This document shows positions 8,024 to 16,341 of a stretch of DNA of 64,000 bases, in pieces. The notes beneath the pieces are model-generated. The model was not told the origin of the DNA and did no database searches. It saw nothing but the letters and a program-made list of their open reading frames with translations. The stretch is from an uncultured Paracoccus sp. Lineage in GTDB: Bacteria > Pseudomonadota > Alphaproteobacteria > Rhodobacterales > Rhodobacteraceae. Positions within the stretch are counted from its first letter, which is position 1. Each line of letters starts with the position of its first letter. A program made the position numbers and the translations under genes. The DNA lies in assembly GCF_947487305.1 (NCBI RefSeq), contig NZ_CANKWH010000001.1, positions 434,001 through 498,000 on the forward strand, read 5' to 3'.

Positions 8024-8557
8024 TTATTGCGGGCGCTTCTTCAGCAGGTCCCCCAGACCGGCAAAGGGCTTCTTGCGGTCATCCTCATCACCGGCATCGG
8101 CCTCGTCTTCAGCCTCGGGCAGTTCCGCCCCGTCCGCACGGGGATAGAGCGGCAGCGCCAGCGCCAGCGCCTCGATCATCACCGCGCCGGCGTCGATGAA
8201 CTGGCCCAGGGGCTCCATCTCGTCATCCGGCATCTCGATCTCTTCCTCGGTCGGCGCGGTCATATGCGGCGAAAAGATGCGCCGCACCTCCTCGTCGATC
8301 GGACTTTCGACCGGGGCCATCGTCACCACGCAGGGCTGCACCACTCGCGCCGTCAGGCGGCAGGTCATGACCCAGGCGTCATTGCCGCGCGCCACCACCT
8401 CGCCCTTGAAGCGCAGGGCCGGCAGGTCCAGCAGGTCCAGTTCGGAAGCGATGGCGGCGCGGGCCGCGGCATCGGGCTCAAGGTCCAGCGGATTGGGCGC
8501 GCGCGGATTCAGATGCGCCACGCGCAGACGATGGGCAAAGGAGGGTGTCGCGGTCAT
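8024..8557 (-). CDS. yceD: YceD/DUF177 family protein (23S rRNA accumulation)
   Basis: A 177-residue DUF177 protein. The conserved core CRLTARVVQPCVVTMAPVESPIDEEVRRIF includes the paired cysteine-containing strands of the family. The C-terminal half has the acidic DDEMEPLGQFIDAGAVMIEALALALPLYPR segment, and the tail ends FAGLGDLLKKRPQ. YceD proteins are linked to 23S rRNA accumulation in bacteria and plant plastids and usually precede rpmF. Here rpmF is on the same strand but 1.5 kb downstream. Start at the ATG of MTATPSF; nine upstream codons are not conserved. Confidence 0.85.
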   Translation of the reverse strand: MTATPSFAHRLRVAHLNPRAPNPLDLEPDAAARAAIASELDLLDLPALRFKGEVVARGNDAWVMTCRLTARVVQPCVVTMAPVESPIDEEVRRIFSPHMTAPTEEEIEMPDDEMEPLGQFIDAGAVMIEALALALPLYPRADGAELPEAEDEADAGDEDDRKKPFAGLGDLLKKRPQ

Positions 8558-8683
8558 TCTTCTGTCTTTCGCATCTGGGGGCACATCGCCGGCCCTGCGC
8601 CTTATTCTTGAGCGCAGGTGCCGAGTTTGCTAAGCCGGGTCGGCGGCGTCAACCGAACTGCCGGAAATGAGGGACCAAAATTC

Positions 8684-9127
8684 ATGTCAGCCATTCGGCA
8701 GTTTCTGATTCTGGCGGTTCTCGCCATCGCCGCCTGTGCTCCGGTCTATCGCAATCACGGCTATATTCCGCCCGAGAACGATCTGGCCCAGGTCGTCGTC
8801 GGCCAGACCACCGTCGACGAGCTGCCCGGGTTGATCGGCCGCCCCAGTTCGCAAGGGCTGCTGACCGGCTCGGGCTGGTACTATGTCGGCTCGCGCTGGC
8901 GGCACTATGGCCCCTACGAGCCGGACGAGATCACCCGCCAGGTCGTCGCCGTGACCTTTGGCGAGACCGGCACCGTCGCCAATATCGAACGCTTCGGGCT
9001 GGAGCGCGGTCGGGTCGTGGTGCTGTCGCGCCGCGTGACCGATTCGGGCGTGGGCGAGATTTCCCTGATCCGTCAGCTGATGGGCAACCTCGGCAACTTC
9101 AGCGCCGGCCAGCTGATCGACGAGTGA
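8684..9127 (+). CDS. bamE: Outer-membrane assembly lipoprotein, BamE/SmpA family
   Basis: A 147-residue lipoprotein with a lipobox (LAIAAC, Cys about residue 18) after a short hydrophobic signal. The mature part contains IPPENDLAQVVVGQTTVDEL, GRPSSQGLLTGSGWYYVGSR and the VVAVTFGETGTVANIERFGLE strand, which match the BamE/OmlA fold of the beta-barrel assembly machine. Divergent from yceD, the usual alphaproteobacterial arrangement. An upstream in-frame start at 8618 would bury the signal peptide, so ATG 8684 is chosen. Confidence 0.87.
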   Translation: MSAIRQFLILAVLAIAACAPVYRNHGYIPPENDLAQVVVGQTTVDELPGLIGRPSSQGLLTGSGWYYVGSRWRHYGPYEPDEITRQVVAVTFGETGTVANIERFGLERGRVVVLSRRVTDSGVGEISLIRQLMGNLGNFSAGQLIDE

Positions 9128-9150
9128 TCCGTTCGCGGTGAGGGGCGGCA

Positions 9151-10272
9151 TCAGCCGCCCAAGATCCCCGTCTGCCACAACCGCACCTTCAGCCCGCCAT
9201 GTGCCACGATCGGCCCGGGCGGCAGGAACGGCAGCCCGGTCGCCTTGGCCAGCCCCGCCTCGCTGGTGACGATGCCCACGCGCCAGCCGGCAAAGCGGCT
9301 GCGCAGCACCTCGCCCATATTGGCATGCAGCCCGAAAAGCGGCCCCTTGTTGCCGACCCGCGCGCCATAGGGCGGGTTGATGATGACGATCCCCGCCGGC
9401 CCGTCGGGGCGCTGCAGGTCGGCGATGGCACCCTGCGCAAAGCCGGTCCAGTCCGCCACCCCTGCCCGTTCAGCATTGGCAAGGCTCATCCTTACCGCGC
9501 CGGCATCGCGGTCGCTGCCGGTGAACCGCGCAGTGGGCACGCGCGGCGTCACGCCGGTGCGCAGGGCCTGCCACGCTGCCGCATCGAAATTCGCCAGAAG
9601 CTCGAAGGCAAAGCTGCGGCTGCGCCCCGGCGCCATGCCCGCCGCCATCTCGGCCGCCTCGATGACAAAGGTGCCCGAGCCGCACATCGGGTCCAGCACC
9701 GGCTGGCTGCCGTCAAAGCCCATCTCGCTGAGGAACATTGCCGCCATGGTCTCGCGCATGGGGGCCTTGGCCACGGCCTGCTTGTGGCCGCGCTTGTGCA
9801 GCGATTCCCCGGTCGTATCGAGGCTGATGGTGCAAAGATCATCCTCGATCCGCACCTTCACCGTGACCGAGGGATCGGTCGCCTCGGGTTTGGCAATCGT
9901 CGCACCCAGTTCCTCGACCAGCGCCCGCTCGATCCGCTGGCTGATGGCCCCGGCGTGATAGACGCGGCTGGCCTTGCTGCTGGCCTCGACCCGGACCGGC
10001 ACATCGGGACGCAGCCAGTCGGCCCAAGGAAACTTGCGGGCGCGCTTATCGAGCTGCGCCAGATGCATCGCCCGGAAACTGCCGACCCGCGCCAGAACCC
10101 GGGTGGCACCCCGCAGCATCAGGTTCGCGCGCATCACGTCGGTCCAAGGACCGGAGACGGTGACGCCGCCGGGCTGGATCGCAGGCGTCCAGCCCAGCTC
10201 GCGCGCCTCGGCCGCCAGCGGCGCTTCAAGGCCGGGCGTGGCGACAAGGAAGATGTCGAATGTGTCTGTCAT
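9151..10272 (-). CDS. THUMP-domain 23S rRNA guanine-N2 methyltransferase (RlmL/YcbY-like)
   Basis: A 373-residue protein with an N-terminal THUMP domain (FDIFLVATPGLEAPLAAEARELG to about residue 160) and a C-terminal Rossmann methyltransferase. The SAM motif DPMCGSGTFVIEAA and the catalytic NPPYG (IVIINPPYGARVG) are clear; NPPY is typical of guanine or adenine N-methylation. E. coli RlmL is a larger fusion; this is the short single-methyltransferase form common in alphaproteobacteria. An ATG 12 bases upstream is equally open. It converges on the bamE-like gene and lies downstream of scpB. Confidence 0.87.
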   Translation of the reverse strand: MTDTFDIFLVATPGLEAPLAAEARELGWTPAIQPGGVTVSGPWTDVMRANLMLRGATRVLARVGSFRAMHLAQLDKRARKFPWADWLRPDVPVRVEASSKASRVYHAGAISQRIERALVEELGATIAKPEATDPSVTVKVRIEDDLCTISLDTTGESLHKRGHKQAVAKAPMRETMAAMFLSEMGFDGSQPVLDPMCGSGTFVIEAAEMAAGMAPGRSRSFAFELLANFDAAAWQALRTGVTPRVPTARFTGSDRDAGAVRMSLANAERAGVADWTGFAQGAIADLQRPDGPAGIVIINPPYGARVGNKGPLFGLHANMGEVLRSRFAGWRVGIVTSEAGLAKATGLPFLPPGPIVAHGGLKVRLWQTGILGG

Positions 10273-10339
10273 GGCCGAGGCCATAGAGGGGATTCGCGCG
10301 GACGGCTATCCCCCATGCGTGCCGGCGGGCCGGCTGCCG

Positions 10340-10543
10340 CTACTTCCCCAGCCGCCGGGTGATTCTGGCGGCCTGGCGAGCGCGCTTCACCGCGTCGCGC
10401 GTCACCTTGGCCTGCTGGCGGCTGGCCGGGGTGGATTTCCCGCCGCTGCCGCGCTTGGCCAGGTGGTCGATGCCCTTGTTGATGCCGCGATTGGTCAGCC
10501 GGTTGACCAACTGGCGCAGGAACTGGTTCAGAAAGCCGCTCAT
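10340..10543 (-). CDS. Small basic protein of unknown function in the scp operon
   Basis: A 67-residue, lysine/arginine-rich protein, MSGFLNQFLRQLVNRLTNRG at the start and TRDAVKRARQAARITRRLGK at the end. It starts 9 bases after the scpB stop on the same strand, so it is likely translated from the scpAB transcript. The N-terminal half could form an amphipathic helix; the C-terminal half is strongly positive. I do not recognise a family. Operon position suggests, but does not show, a chromosome-related or membrane-associated role. Confidence 0.65.
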   Translation of the reverse strand: MSGFLNQFLRQLVNRLTNRGINKGIDHLAKRGSGGKSTPASRQQAKVTRDAVKRARQAARITRRLGK

Positions 10544-10552
10544 GGCGATGCC

Positions 10553-11257
10553 CTATTCATCCTCGAAAAGATCGTCTGCCGGCGATCCGTCCTCCATTTC
10601 CTCCTCTTCGTCGCGCAAGGCAAGAGGCACGTTGAAGCCCCCTTCGGGCGGGCGGCTGTCCAGCAGTCCGGCGGCGCGCAATTCGGCCAGCCCGGGCAGG
10701 TCGCGGGCCGATTCCAACCCGAAATGATCGAGGAATGTTTCGGTCACGACGAAGGTCGCCGGACGGCCAGGGGTCATGCGGCGGCGGCCCATGCGCACCC
10801 AGTCCATCTCGATCAGCTGGTCCAGCGTGCCGCGGCTGACGGCGACGCCCCGGATCTCCTCGATCTCGGCGCGGGTGACGGGCTGGTGATAGGCGATGAT
10901 CGCCAGCGTCTCGGTCGCGGCGCGGGACAGGCGGCGGCTGTCCACCGTCTCGGTCTGCATCAGGAAGCTGAGGTCCGGCGCGGTGCGGAAGGCCCAGGCA
11001 TCGCCGATCCGTTCCAGCACGACGCCCCGATCCTGATAGCGCGCAGCCAGCGCCCGCACCGCCTCGGCCGGGTCGCAGCCACGTGGCAGGCGTGCCGCCA
11101 TCTCGCGCACGCTCATCGGGCCGGAACTGGCGAACAGCAGCGCCTCGACCATGCGTTCCTGCACCGCCAGCGGCGGCGGCGGGAAGTCGCGCGGGTCGAT
11201 CTCGTCGCCCGGCTGGGGATCGTCCCCGCTATCGCTGAAATCGCTCACTGCACTCAC
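10553..11257 (-). CDS. scpB: Segregation and condensation protein B
   Basis: A 234-residue kleisin-associated winged-helix protein that with ScpA and SMC forms the bacterial condensin. Landmarks are MVEALLFASSGPMSVREMAARLP, ETLAIIAYHQPVTRAEIEEIRGVAVSRGTLDQLIE (second winged helix) and GRPATFVVTETFLDHFGL. Acidic tail ADDLFEDE. It starts with GTG directly after the scpA TAA stop with no spacer, so translation is coupled. Confidence 0.94.
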   Translation of the reverse strand: MSAVSDFSDSGDDPQPGDEIDPRDFPPPPLAVQERMVEALLFASSGPMSVREMAARLPRGCDPAEAVRALAARYQDRGVVLERIGDAWAFRTAPDLSFLMQTETVDSRRLSRAATETLAIIAYHQPVTRAEIEEIRGVAVSRGTLDQLIEMDWVRMGRRRMTPGRPATFVVTETFLDHFGLESARDLPGLAELRAAGLLDSRPPEGGFNVPLALRDEEEEMEDGSPADDLFEDE

Positions 11258-12082
11258 TTAATTGGGCTTGCGCCTTATCGTTATCGGGGAAAACGTCCCG
11301 TCCTGTTTCAACTCGAGCTGCCCCTGCCGCGCAAGCTCCAATGTCGCGGCAAAGGTCGCGGCGGTGGCCGAGCGGCGGCGCGCCGGATCGGCCTCCCAGC
11401 CATCGGGCAGGAAATCGGCCAGCGCCGTCCAGTCGCCGGCATAGCCGATCATCTTGCGGACCCGGTCCAGCGCCTGCTCCATGGTGAAAACGCCCTTTCG
11501 GTCAAAGGCATAGGGGCGAAACTCATCCTTGGTTCTGAGCCGCGAATAGGCCCGCATCAGGTCGATCAGCCCGGCCTGCCATTCCGTGCGACGCTTGCGG
11601 GCGACGGTTTCCGGCGCCCCGCGCTGGAACCGGCTCTGCCCCAGCCGGTCGCGGCCCATCAGCCGGCTGGCGGCCTCGCGCATGGCCTGCAGGCGTTCCA
11701 GTTGGAAGGCCAGATGCGCCGCCATGTCCTCGGCGCTTGGCCCCTCGGCCTCGGGATCTGGCGGCAGCAGCAGCCGCGATTTCAGGAAGGCCAGCCAGGC
11801 GGCCATGACCAGATAATCGGCGGCCAGTTCGATGCGCAGCTTGCGCGCCTGTTCGACGAAGGCCAGGTATTGCTCGGCCAACTTCAGGACAGAGATCTTC
11901 ATCAGATCGACCTTCTGCGTCCGCGACAGCGTCAGCAGCAGGTCGAGCGGCCCCTCGAACCCCTCGACATCGACGATCAGCGCCTCTTCGGCGCGACGCT
12001 CGGCCACGGCATCGAAATCATCCGCCCCCGAGCCATCGGGCACGGGCTTCAGATAGGGCACGTCTTTGCCGGATCGGGACAT
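11258..12082 (-). CDS. scpA: Segregation and condensation protein A
   Basis: A 274-residue kleisin. The N-terminal SMC-binding part has VEGFEGPLDLLLTLSRTQKVDL and ISVLKLAEQYLAFVEQARKLRIELAADYLVMAAWLAFLKSRLLLP, the most conserved part of ScpA. The C-terminal winged helix is near ATFAATLELARQGQLELKQ. The start is either the ATG at 12082, preceded by GGTGG, or a GTG at 12091; I chose the ATG. Lies between nagZ and scpB in the argS-SPOR-nagZ-scpA-scpB order typical of Rhodobacteraceae. Confidence 0.94.
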   Translation of the reverse strand: MSRSGKDVPYLKPVPDGSGADDFDAVAERRAEEALIVDVEGFEGPLDLLLTLSRTQKVDLMKISVLKLAEQYLAFVEQARKLRIELAADYLVMAAWLAFLKSRLLLPPDPEAEGPSAEDMAAHLAFQLERLQAMREAASRLMGRDRLGQSRFQRGAPETVARKRRTEWQAGLIDLMRAYSRLRTKDEFRPYAFDRKGVFTMEQALDRVRKMIGYAGDWTALADFLPDGWEADPARRRSATAATFAATLELARQGQLELKQDGTFSPITIRRKPN

Positions 12083-12167
12083 GGCAGCCACCGTGAGCAG
12101 AAAGGCAGGCGTTCAGCGTCGGGCGAAGCGGGTCTTGAGTCAAGCTGGGTGATGGACCCGCTTTGTC

Positions 12168-13166
12168 TCAGGCAACCGCCGTTCCCGGCACCAGCGCCCG
12201 ATATTCGGCCATCAGCTCGGCCTCATCCGCCGGTTCAGGCGCGCGGCGCATCGCCAGCGCGGCCTCGCCCCGGCGGGTGGCATCAGCCGTCATCGCACCG
12301 GCTGCGGCCACGACCAGCTCCATCTCGGGCACGGTCTTGTTGCAATGCAGGACCAGGTCGACCCCGGCGGCGATGGCCGAGGCGGCACGTTCGGCCTCGG
12401 TCCCTTTCAGCGCCTTCATGGTGATGTCATCGGTCATCAGCAACCCGTCAAAGCCGATCCGCTCGCGGATCAGCCGGATCACCGCAGGCGAGGAGGTCGC
12501 CGGGCGGTCATCGCCGCTGGAGGGCACGCGGATATGCGCGGTCATGCCCATCGGCAAGTCATTCAGCATCCGGAAGGGGGCGAAATCGGTCTGGTCCAGC
12601 TCGGCCAGCGGCGCGTCCAGCAAAGGCGTCTCGTGATGGCTGTCGACCAGCGTGCGGCCATGACCCGGCATGTGCTTCATCACCGGCAGGACACCGGCGG
12701 CCAGCAAGCCGTCGGCCACCGCGCGGCCAAGCCGGGCAATGGTCGCCGGGTCCTCGCCAAGGCAGCGGTTGCGCAGAAACGGATGCGTCGTCGGCCCGGC
12801 AATATCCAGCGTCGGGGCACAATCGCTGTCGATGCCCACCGCGCGCAGCTCCGCGCCGATCAGCCGATAGCTCAGCCACATGGCGCGTTCGCCCGCCCCG
12901 GCCTGCTCCAGCGGCGGCAGCCATTCGGCCCAGTGCGGCGCGCGCAGGCGCTGCACCCGTCCGCCCTCCTGGTCGACGGTGATGACCGCATCGCGGCCCA
13001 CGGCCTCGCGCAGATCGCCGGTCAGGCGGCGCAGCTGCTCGGGGCTGTCGACATTCCGGGCGAAAAGGATGAAGCCCCAGGGATCAGCCGAGCGAAAGAA
13101 ATCCCGCTCGGCTGCCGAAAGCTCGGTCCCGGCGATGCCGCCGAGGATCGTGGCGCTGTTGCTCAT
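12168..13166 (-). CDS. nagZ: Beta-N-acetylhexosaminidase (NagZ, GH3)
   Basis: A 332-residue glycoside hydrolase family 3 enzyme that removes GlcNAc from muropeptides during cell-wall recycling. Conserved elements are VDQEGGRVQRLR, the KHMPGHGRTLVDSHHETP loop with the catalytic His, and LLMTDDITMKAL with the nucleophile Asp. No signal peptide, so cytoplasmic as expected. It overlaps the preceding SPOR gene by 4 bases (ATGA), so wall sensing/binding and wall recycling are coupled. Confidence 0.95.
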   Translation of the reverse strand: MSNSATILGGIAGTELSAAERDFFRSADPWGFILFARNVDSPEQLRRLTGDLREAVGRDAVITVDQEGGRVQRLRAPHWAEWLPPLEQAGAGERAMWLSYRLIGAELRAVGIDSDCAPTLDIAGPTTHPFLRNRCLGEDPATIARLGRAVADGLLAAGVLPVMKHMPGHGRTLVDSHHETPLLDAPLAELDQTDFAPFRMLNDLPMGMTAHIRVPSSGDDRPATSSPAVIRLIRERIGFDGLLMTDDITMKALKGTEAERAASAIAAGVDLVLHCNKTVPEMELVVAAAGAMTADATRRGEAALAMRRAPEPADEAELMAEYRALVPGTAVA

Positions 13167-14377
13167 TGGGCGGTTGCGGGGATGCAGTCGGTCCCGGCGG
13201 CCTTGAGCTTGGCGCAGAAATCCTGTGCCTCGGCGCGCGATTCGAACCCGGCGACCCGCAGACGCCAGAAGGTGCGGCCATTCACCTCGTGCTTCTGGAT
13301 CACCTGCCCCTTGCCGGCGAAGAGATTGCCGTATTTGCCCGACATGCGGCCGAACTCGCCGGCCGCCAGCGCGTCGCTGTCGAAGGCACCGATCTGCACC
13401 AGCGGCGCACCCGAGGAGACCTGGGCCGAGCGGCTGGGGGCCGGGGCCTGCGCCTCGGCCTGCGATTCTGCCAGCGCGGCTTCGGGCCGGCGGGCGGGCG
13501 CATCGGCCTCGGCGGTGCGAGCCTGAACCGCGGCAGCGGCGGGCGCGGCGGCAGCAACCGTGCGGGTGCGCGGACGCGGGGCCGGACGGGTCGAGACGGC
13601 CAGCGACGACGGACCAGCCGCCTGCGCCTGGGTCAGCGCCTCGCGGATGGCATCTGCCTGGGCCGGGGCACCGGTTTCGTCGGTCACCACCTCGTTCACC
13701 GGGCCTTCGGCAGCCGGGGCGTCGGTCATATTGGCGGCGGCAATCTGTTCCTCGGCCTCGGCGGCGCCGGCCAGCGCCTGCTGGCGCTGCTGCTCGGCCA
13801 GAAGGGCGGCGGCCTCGGCCTCGGCGGCGGCGCGGGCTGCGGCGGCGGCAGCCTCGCTGTCCTGCAGCGCGATCACGGCCTCGCTGTCGAAGGCGACGGG
13901 CAGATCGGCCTCGGCGGGTTCGCGGGCGGTGGCACCAAGCTGGCCCATGGCAACGTCGCTGTCATCCAGCGGCGTGGCCGACGGGGCAATGCCAACCTGA
14001 TCGACCAGATCGGCTTCAGCCCCACCCGAAACAGTGTTGACGGCAAAGCCGGTATGGCCGGTCAGTTCGCCACCCGGATCGTCCGGCGTGGTGCGCGCCT
14101 CGCCGGCGACGGCCTTGATGACCGGGATGCCCGAGACATCGCGCATCACCAGCTGCCAGCCCCAGACCATCAGCCCGACCATCAGCGCGACCGAAACCAG
14201 CGCGCCCAGGTAATGCGTCAGCCGGGCGATTCGGACCGACAGCCCGTCACCACCCGGATCGGCCGCATAGCGCGCCTCTTCGACGTCGAAGCCGTCATCG
14301 TCACGATAGGAGAATTCGCGCCGCTTGTCGCCACGCGAGAATACATGTCCGCCGTCGCGGAAATCCATCACTGCCAT
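13163..14377 (-). CDS. SPOR-domain membrane protein
   Basis: A 404-residue bitopic protein. A cytoplasmic N terminus of about 50 residues is followed by one membrane helix (YLGALVSVALMVGLMVWGW, about residues 54-72), a long Ala/Glu-rich low-complexity linker and a C-terminal SPOR domain (VQIGAFDSDALAAGEFGRM to RVAGFESRAEAQDFCAKLKA). SPOR domains bind denuded septal peptidoglycan. The alanine-rich stretch around residues 165-200 probably forms a helix or coiled coil in the periplasm. Sits between argS and nagZ. Confidence 0.88.
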   Translation of the reverse strand: MAVMDFRDGGHVFSRGDKRREFSYRDDDGFDVEEARYAADPGGDGLSVRIARLTHYLGALVSVALMVGLMVWGWQLVMRDVSGIPVIKAVAGEARTTPDDPGGELTGHTGFAVNTVSGGAEADLVDQVGIAPSATPLDDSDVAMGQLGATAREPAEADLPVAFDSEAVIALQDSEAAAAAARAAAEAEAAALLAEQQRQQALAGAAEAEEQIAAANMTDAPAAEGPVNEVVTDETGAPAQADAIREALTQAQAAGPSSLAVSTRPAPRPRTRTVAAAAPAAAAVQARTAEADAPARRPEAALAESQAEAQAPAPSRSAQVSSGAPLVQIGAFDSDALAAGEFGRMSGKYGNLFAGKGQVIQKHEVNGRTFWRLRVAGFESRAEAQDFCAKLKAAGTDCIPATAQ

Positions 14378-14451
14378 GCCTGCCTGCCCGCCGGTTGTCC
14401 CGGAATATAATTGTTAACTGCTCGTCTCGGCCCGGCGGCGACGGTCGTTGA

Positions 14452-16194
14452 TCAACGCATTTCTTCCGCCGGATTGACGCCCAAGATAGCCAGACCGGAT
14501 GAAATGACAACGCCAACCGCCCGCACCAATGCAATTTTTGCAGCGGTTGTGTCCTTATCGCCATCCTGGACAAAGCGCAGCGACAGGTCGTCATTGCCCC
14601 GGTTCCACAGCGAATGCAGGCTGGAGGCGATGTCATAGAGGAAGAAGGCAACCCGGTGCGGCTCATGCGCGCGGGCGGCATGTTCGACCAGACGTGGCCA
14701 TTCTGCCACCTTCCGCGCCAGATCCAGCTCGGCCTCGTGGGCAAGCCGCGACAGATCGGCCCCGGCCAGCGCCGCATCGGAGGTGTCGACGCCCATCTCG
14801 GCCGCGCGCTTCATCACCGAGTTCGCCCGGGCATTGGCATATTGCACATACCAGACCGGGTTGTCCTTCGACTGCTCCAGCACCTTGGCGAAGTCGAAAT
14901 CCAGCGTCGCGTCGTTCTTGCGGGTCAGCATGATGAAGCGGGTCACATCGGCCCCGGCCTCGTCCACCACGTCGCGCAGGGTGACGAAGGTGCCGGCGCG
15001 CTTCGACATCTTGAACGGCTCGCCGTTCTTGTAGAGCTTCACCAGCTGGATCAGCTTGATGTCCAGCGGCACCCGGCCATCCGACAGCGCCTGCACGGCG
15101 GCATTCATCCGCTTGACGTAACCGCCGTGATCGGCACCGAAAACGTTGATAAGCTGGTCGAAACCACGCTCGATCTTGTCCCAGTGATAGGCGATGTCGG
15201 GGGCGAAATAGGTCCAGCTGCCATCCGATTTCTGGATCGGGCGGTCCTGATCGTCACCGAAGGCGGTCGAGCGGAACAGCACCTGCTCGCGCGCTTCCCA
15301 ATCCTCGGGCAGCTTGCCCTTGGGCGGCTCCAGCGTGCCGGTATAGATCAGCCCCGCCGCCTCGAGACGGGCAATCGCGCTTTCGATCTTGCCGGTGCCG
15401 TAAAGTGCCTTCTCGCTGGAATAGACGTTCATCGTCACGCCCAGCAGCGCCAGATCCTCGCGGATCATCTGCAGCATCGCCTCGGTCGCAAACTCGCGGA
15501 TCTCCAAGAGCCAGTCGGCTTCCGGCTTGTCGATCAGGCTGGTGCCGTATTTCGCCTTCAGCGCCTCGCCGACCGGGATCAGGTAGTCGCCCGGGTAAAG
15601 CCCCTCGGCGATCTGCGGTTCCAGCCCGTTGGCCTCGCGGTAGCGTTCATAGGCCGAGCGCGCCAGCACATCGACCTGCGCGCCGCCGTCGTTGATGTAA
15701 TATTCGCGGGTCACGTCATAGCCGGCGAAATCCAGAAGGCTCGACAGCGCATCGCCAAAGACCGCACCGCGGACATGACCCACATGCATCGGCCCGGTCG
15801 GGTTGGCGCTGACGAACTCGACGTTCACCTTCTCACCCTTGCCAGCCTGCGAACGCCCGAAATCCGCGCCCGCCTTCAGCGCGGCGGCGATCACCTGCTG
15901 CCAGACCGAGGGCGCCAGCCGCAGGTTCAGGAAGCCCGGCCCGGCCACCTCGGCCTTCTCGATGCGTTGATCCGTCAGCCGTGCTGCCAGCTTGTCGGCG
16001 ATCTCGCGTGGCTTCAGCCCGGCGGGCTTGGCCAGCACCATCGCGGCATTGGTGGCCATGTCGCCATGGGCCGCATCGCGCGGCGGCTCGACCGTGACAT
16101 TGCTGAAATCGAGGCCCGCAGGCAGCTCGCCCGCCGCCACCATGGCGTCCAGCGCCGCGATCACTTGGCCACGGATATCGGTAAAGAGGTTCAT
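14452..16194 (-). CDS. argS: Arginyl-tRNA synthetase
   Basis: A 580-residue class I aminoacyl-tRNA synthetase. The start [11 protein letters not shown] is the usual ArgRS N terminus; in-frame ATGs at 16197 and 16203 and an upstream extension are not conserved. The HIGH-like motif is in [18 protein letters not shown] and the KMSKS-like motif in [14 protein letters not shown]. The C-terminal anticodon-binding helical domain has the DALR-type segment ([20 protein letters not shown]). First gene of the argS-SPOR-nagZ-scpAB series. Confidence 0.97.
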   Translation of the reverse strand: MNLFTDIRGQVIAALDAMVAAGELPAGLDFSNVTVEPPRDAAHGDMATNAAMVLAKPAGLKPREIADKLAARLTDQRIEKAEVAGPGFLNLRLAPSVWQQVIAAALKAGADFGRSQAGKGEKVNVEFVSANPTGPMHVGHVRGAVFGDALSSLLDFAGYDVTREYYINDGGAQVDVLARSAYERYREANGLEPQIAEGLYPGDYLIPVGEALKAKYGTSLIDKPEADWLLEIREFATEAMLQMIREDLALLGVTMNVYSSEKALYGTGKIESAIARLEAAGLIYTGTLEPPKGKLPEDWEAREQVLFRSTAFGDDQDRPIQKSDGSWTYFAPDIAYHWDKIERGFDQLINVFGADHGGYVKRMNAAVQALSDGRVPLDIKLIQLVKLYKNGEPFKMSKRAGTFVTLRDVVDEAGADVTRFIMLTRKNDATLDFDFAKVLEQSKDNPVWYVQYANARANSVMKRAAEMGVDTSDAALAGADLSRLAHEAELDLARKVAEWPRLVEHAARAHEPHRVAFFLYDIASSLHSLWNRGNDDLSLRFVQDGDKDTTAAKIALVRAVGVVISSGLAILGVNPAEEMR

Positions 16195-16282
16195 CATGCG
16201 CATCCTGAATTCTGCCTGCGGGGTTAACGCTGCCACCCCCCAAAGGTCAACAGCGCCCTTCACCGGCTCCTGCCCCGCCGCC

Positions 16283-16320
16283 TTCATCTTGGCGCAAATA
16301 TCCCCGCCGGAGGCATCCGA
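16283..16320 (+). repeat. Short intergenic element, copy 1
   Basis: It contains the core TTCATCTTGGCGCAAATATC followed by a G+C-rich part with a small CGGA-GGCA-TCCG hairpin. The same core appears at 28531-28573 and, inverted, at 47741-47791. It lies between the CPA2 antiporter and argS, both on the minus strand, so it is in opposite orientation to both. Confidence 0.7.
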
Positions 16321-16341
16321 GCCCGCCGCCGGCGCGGCAGT

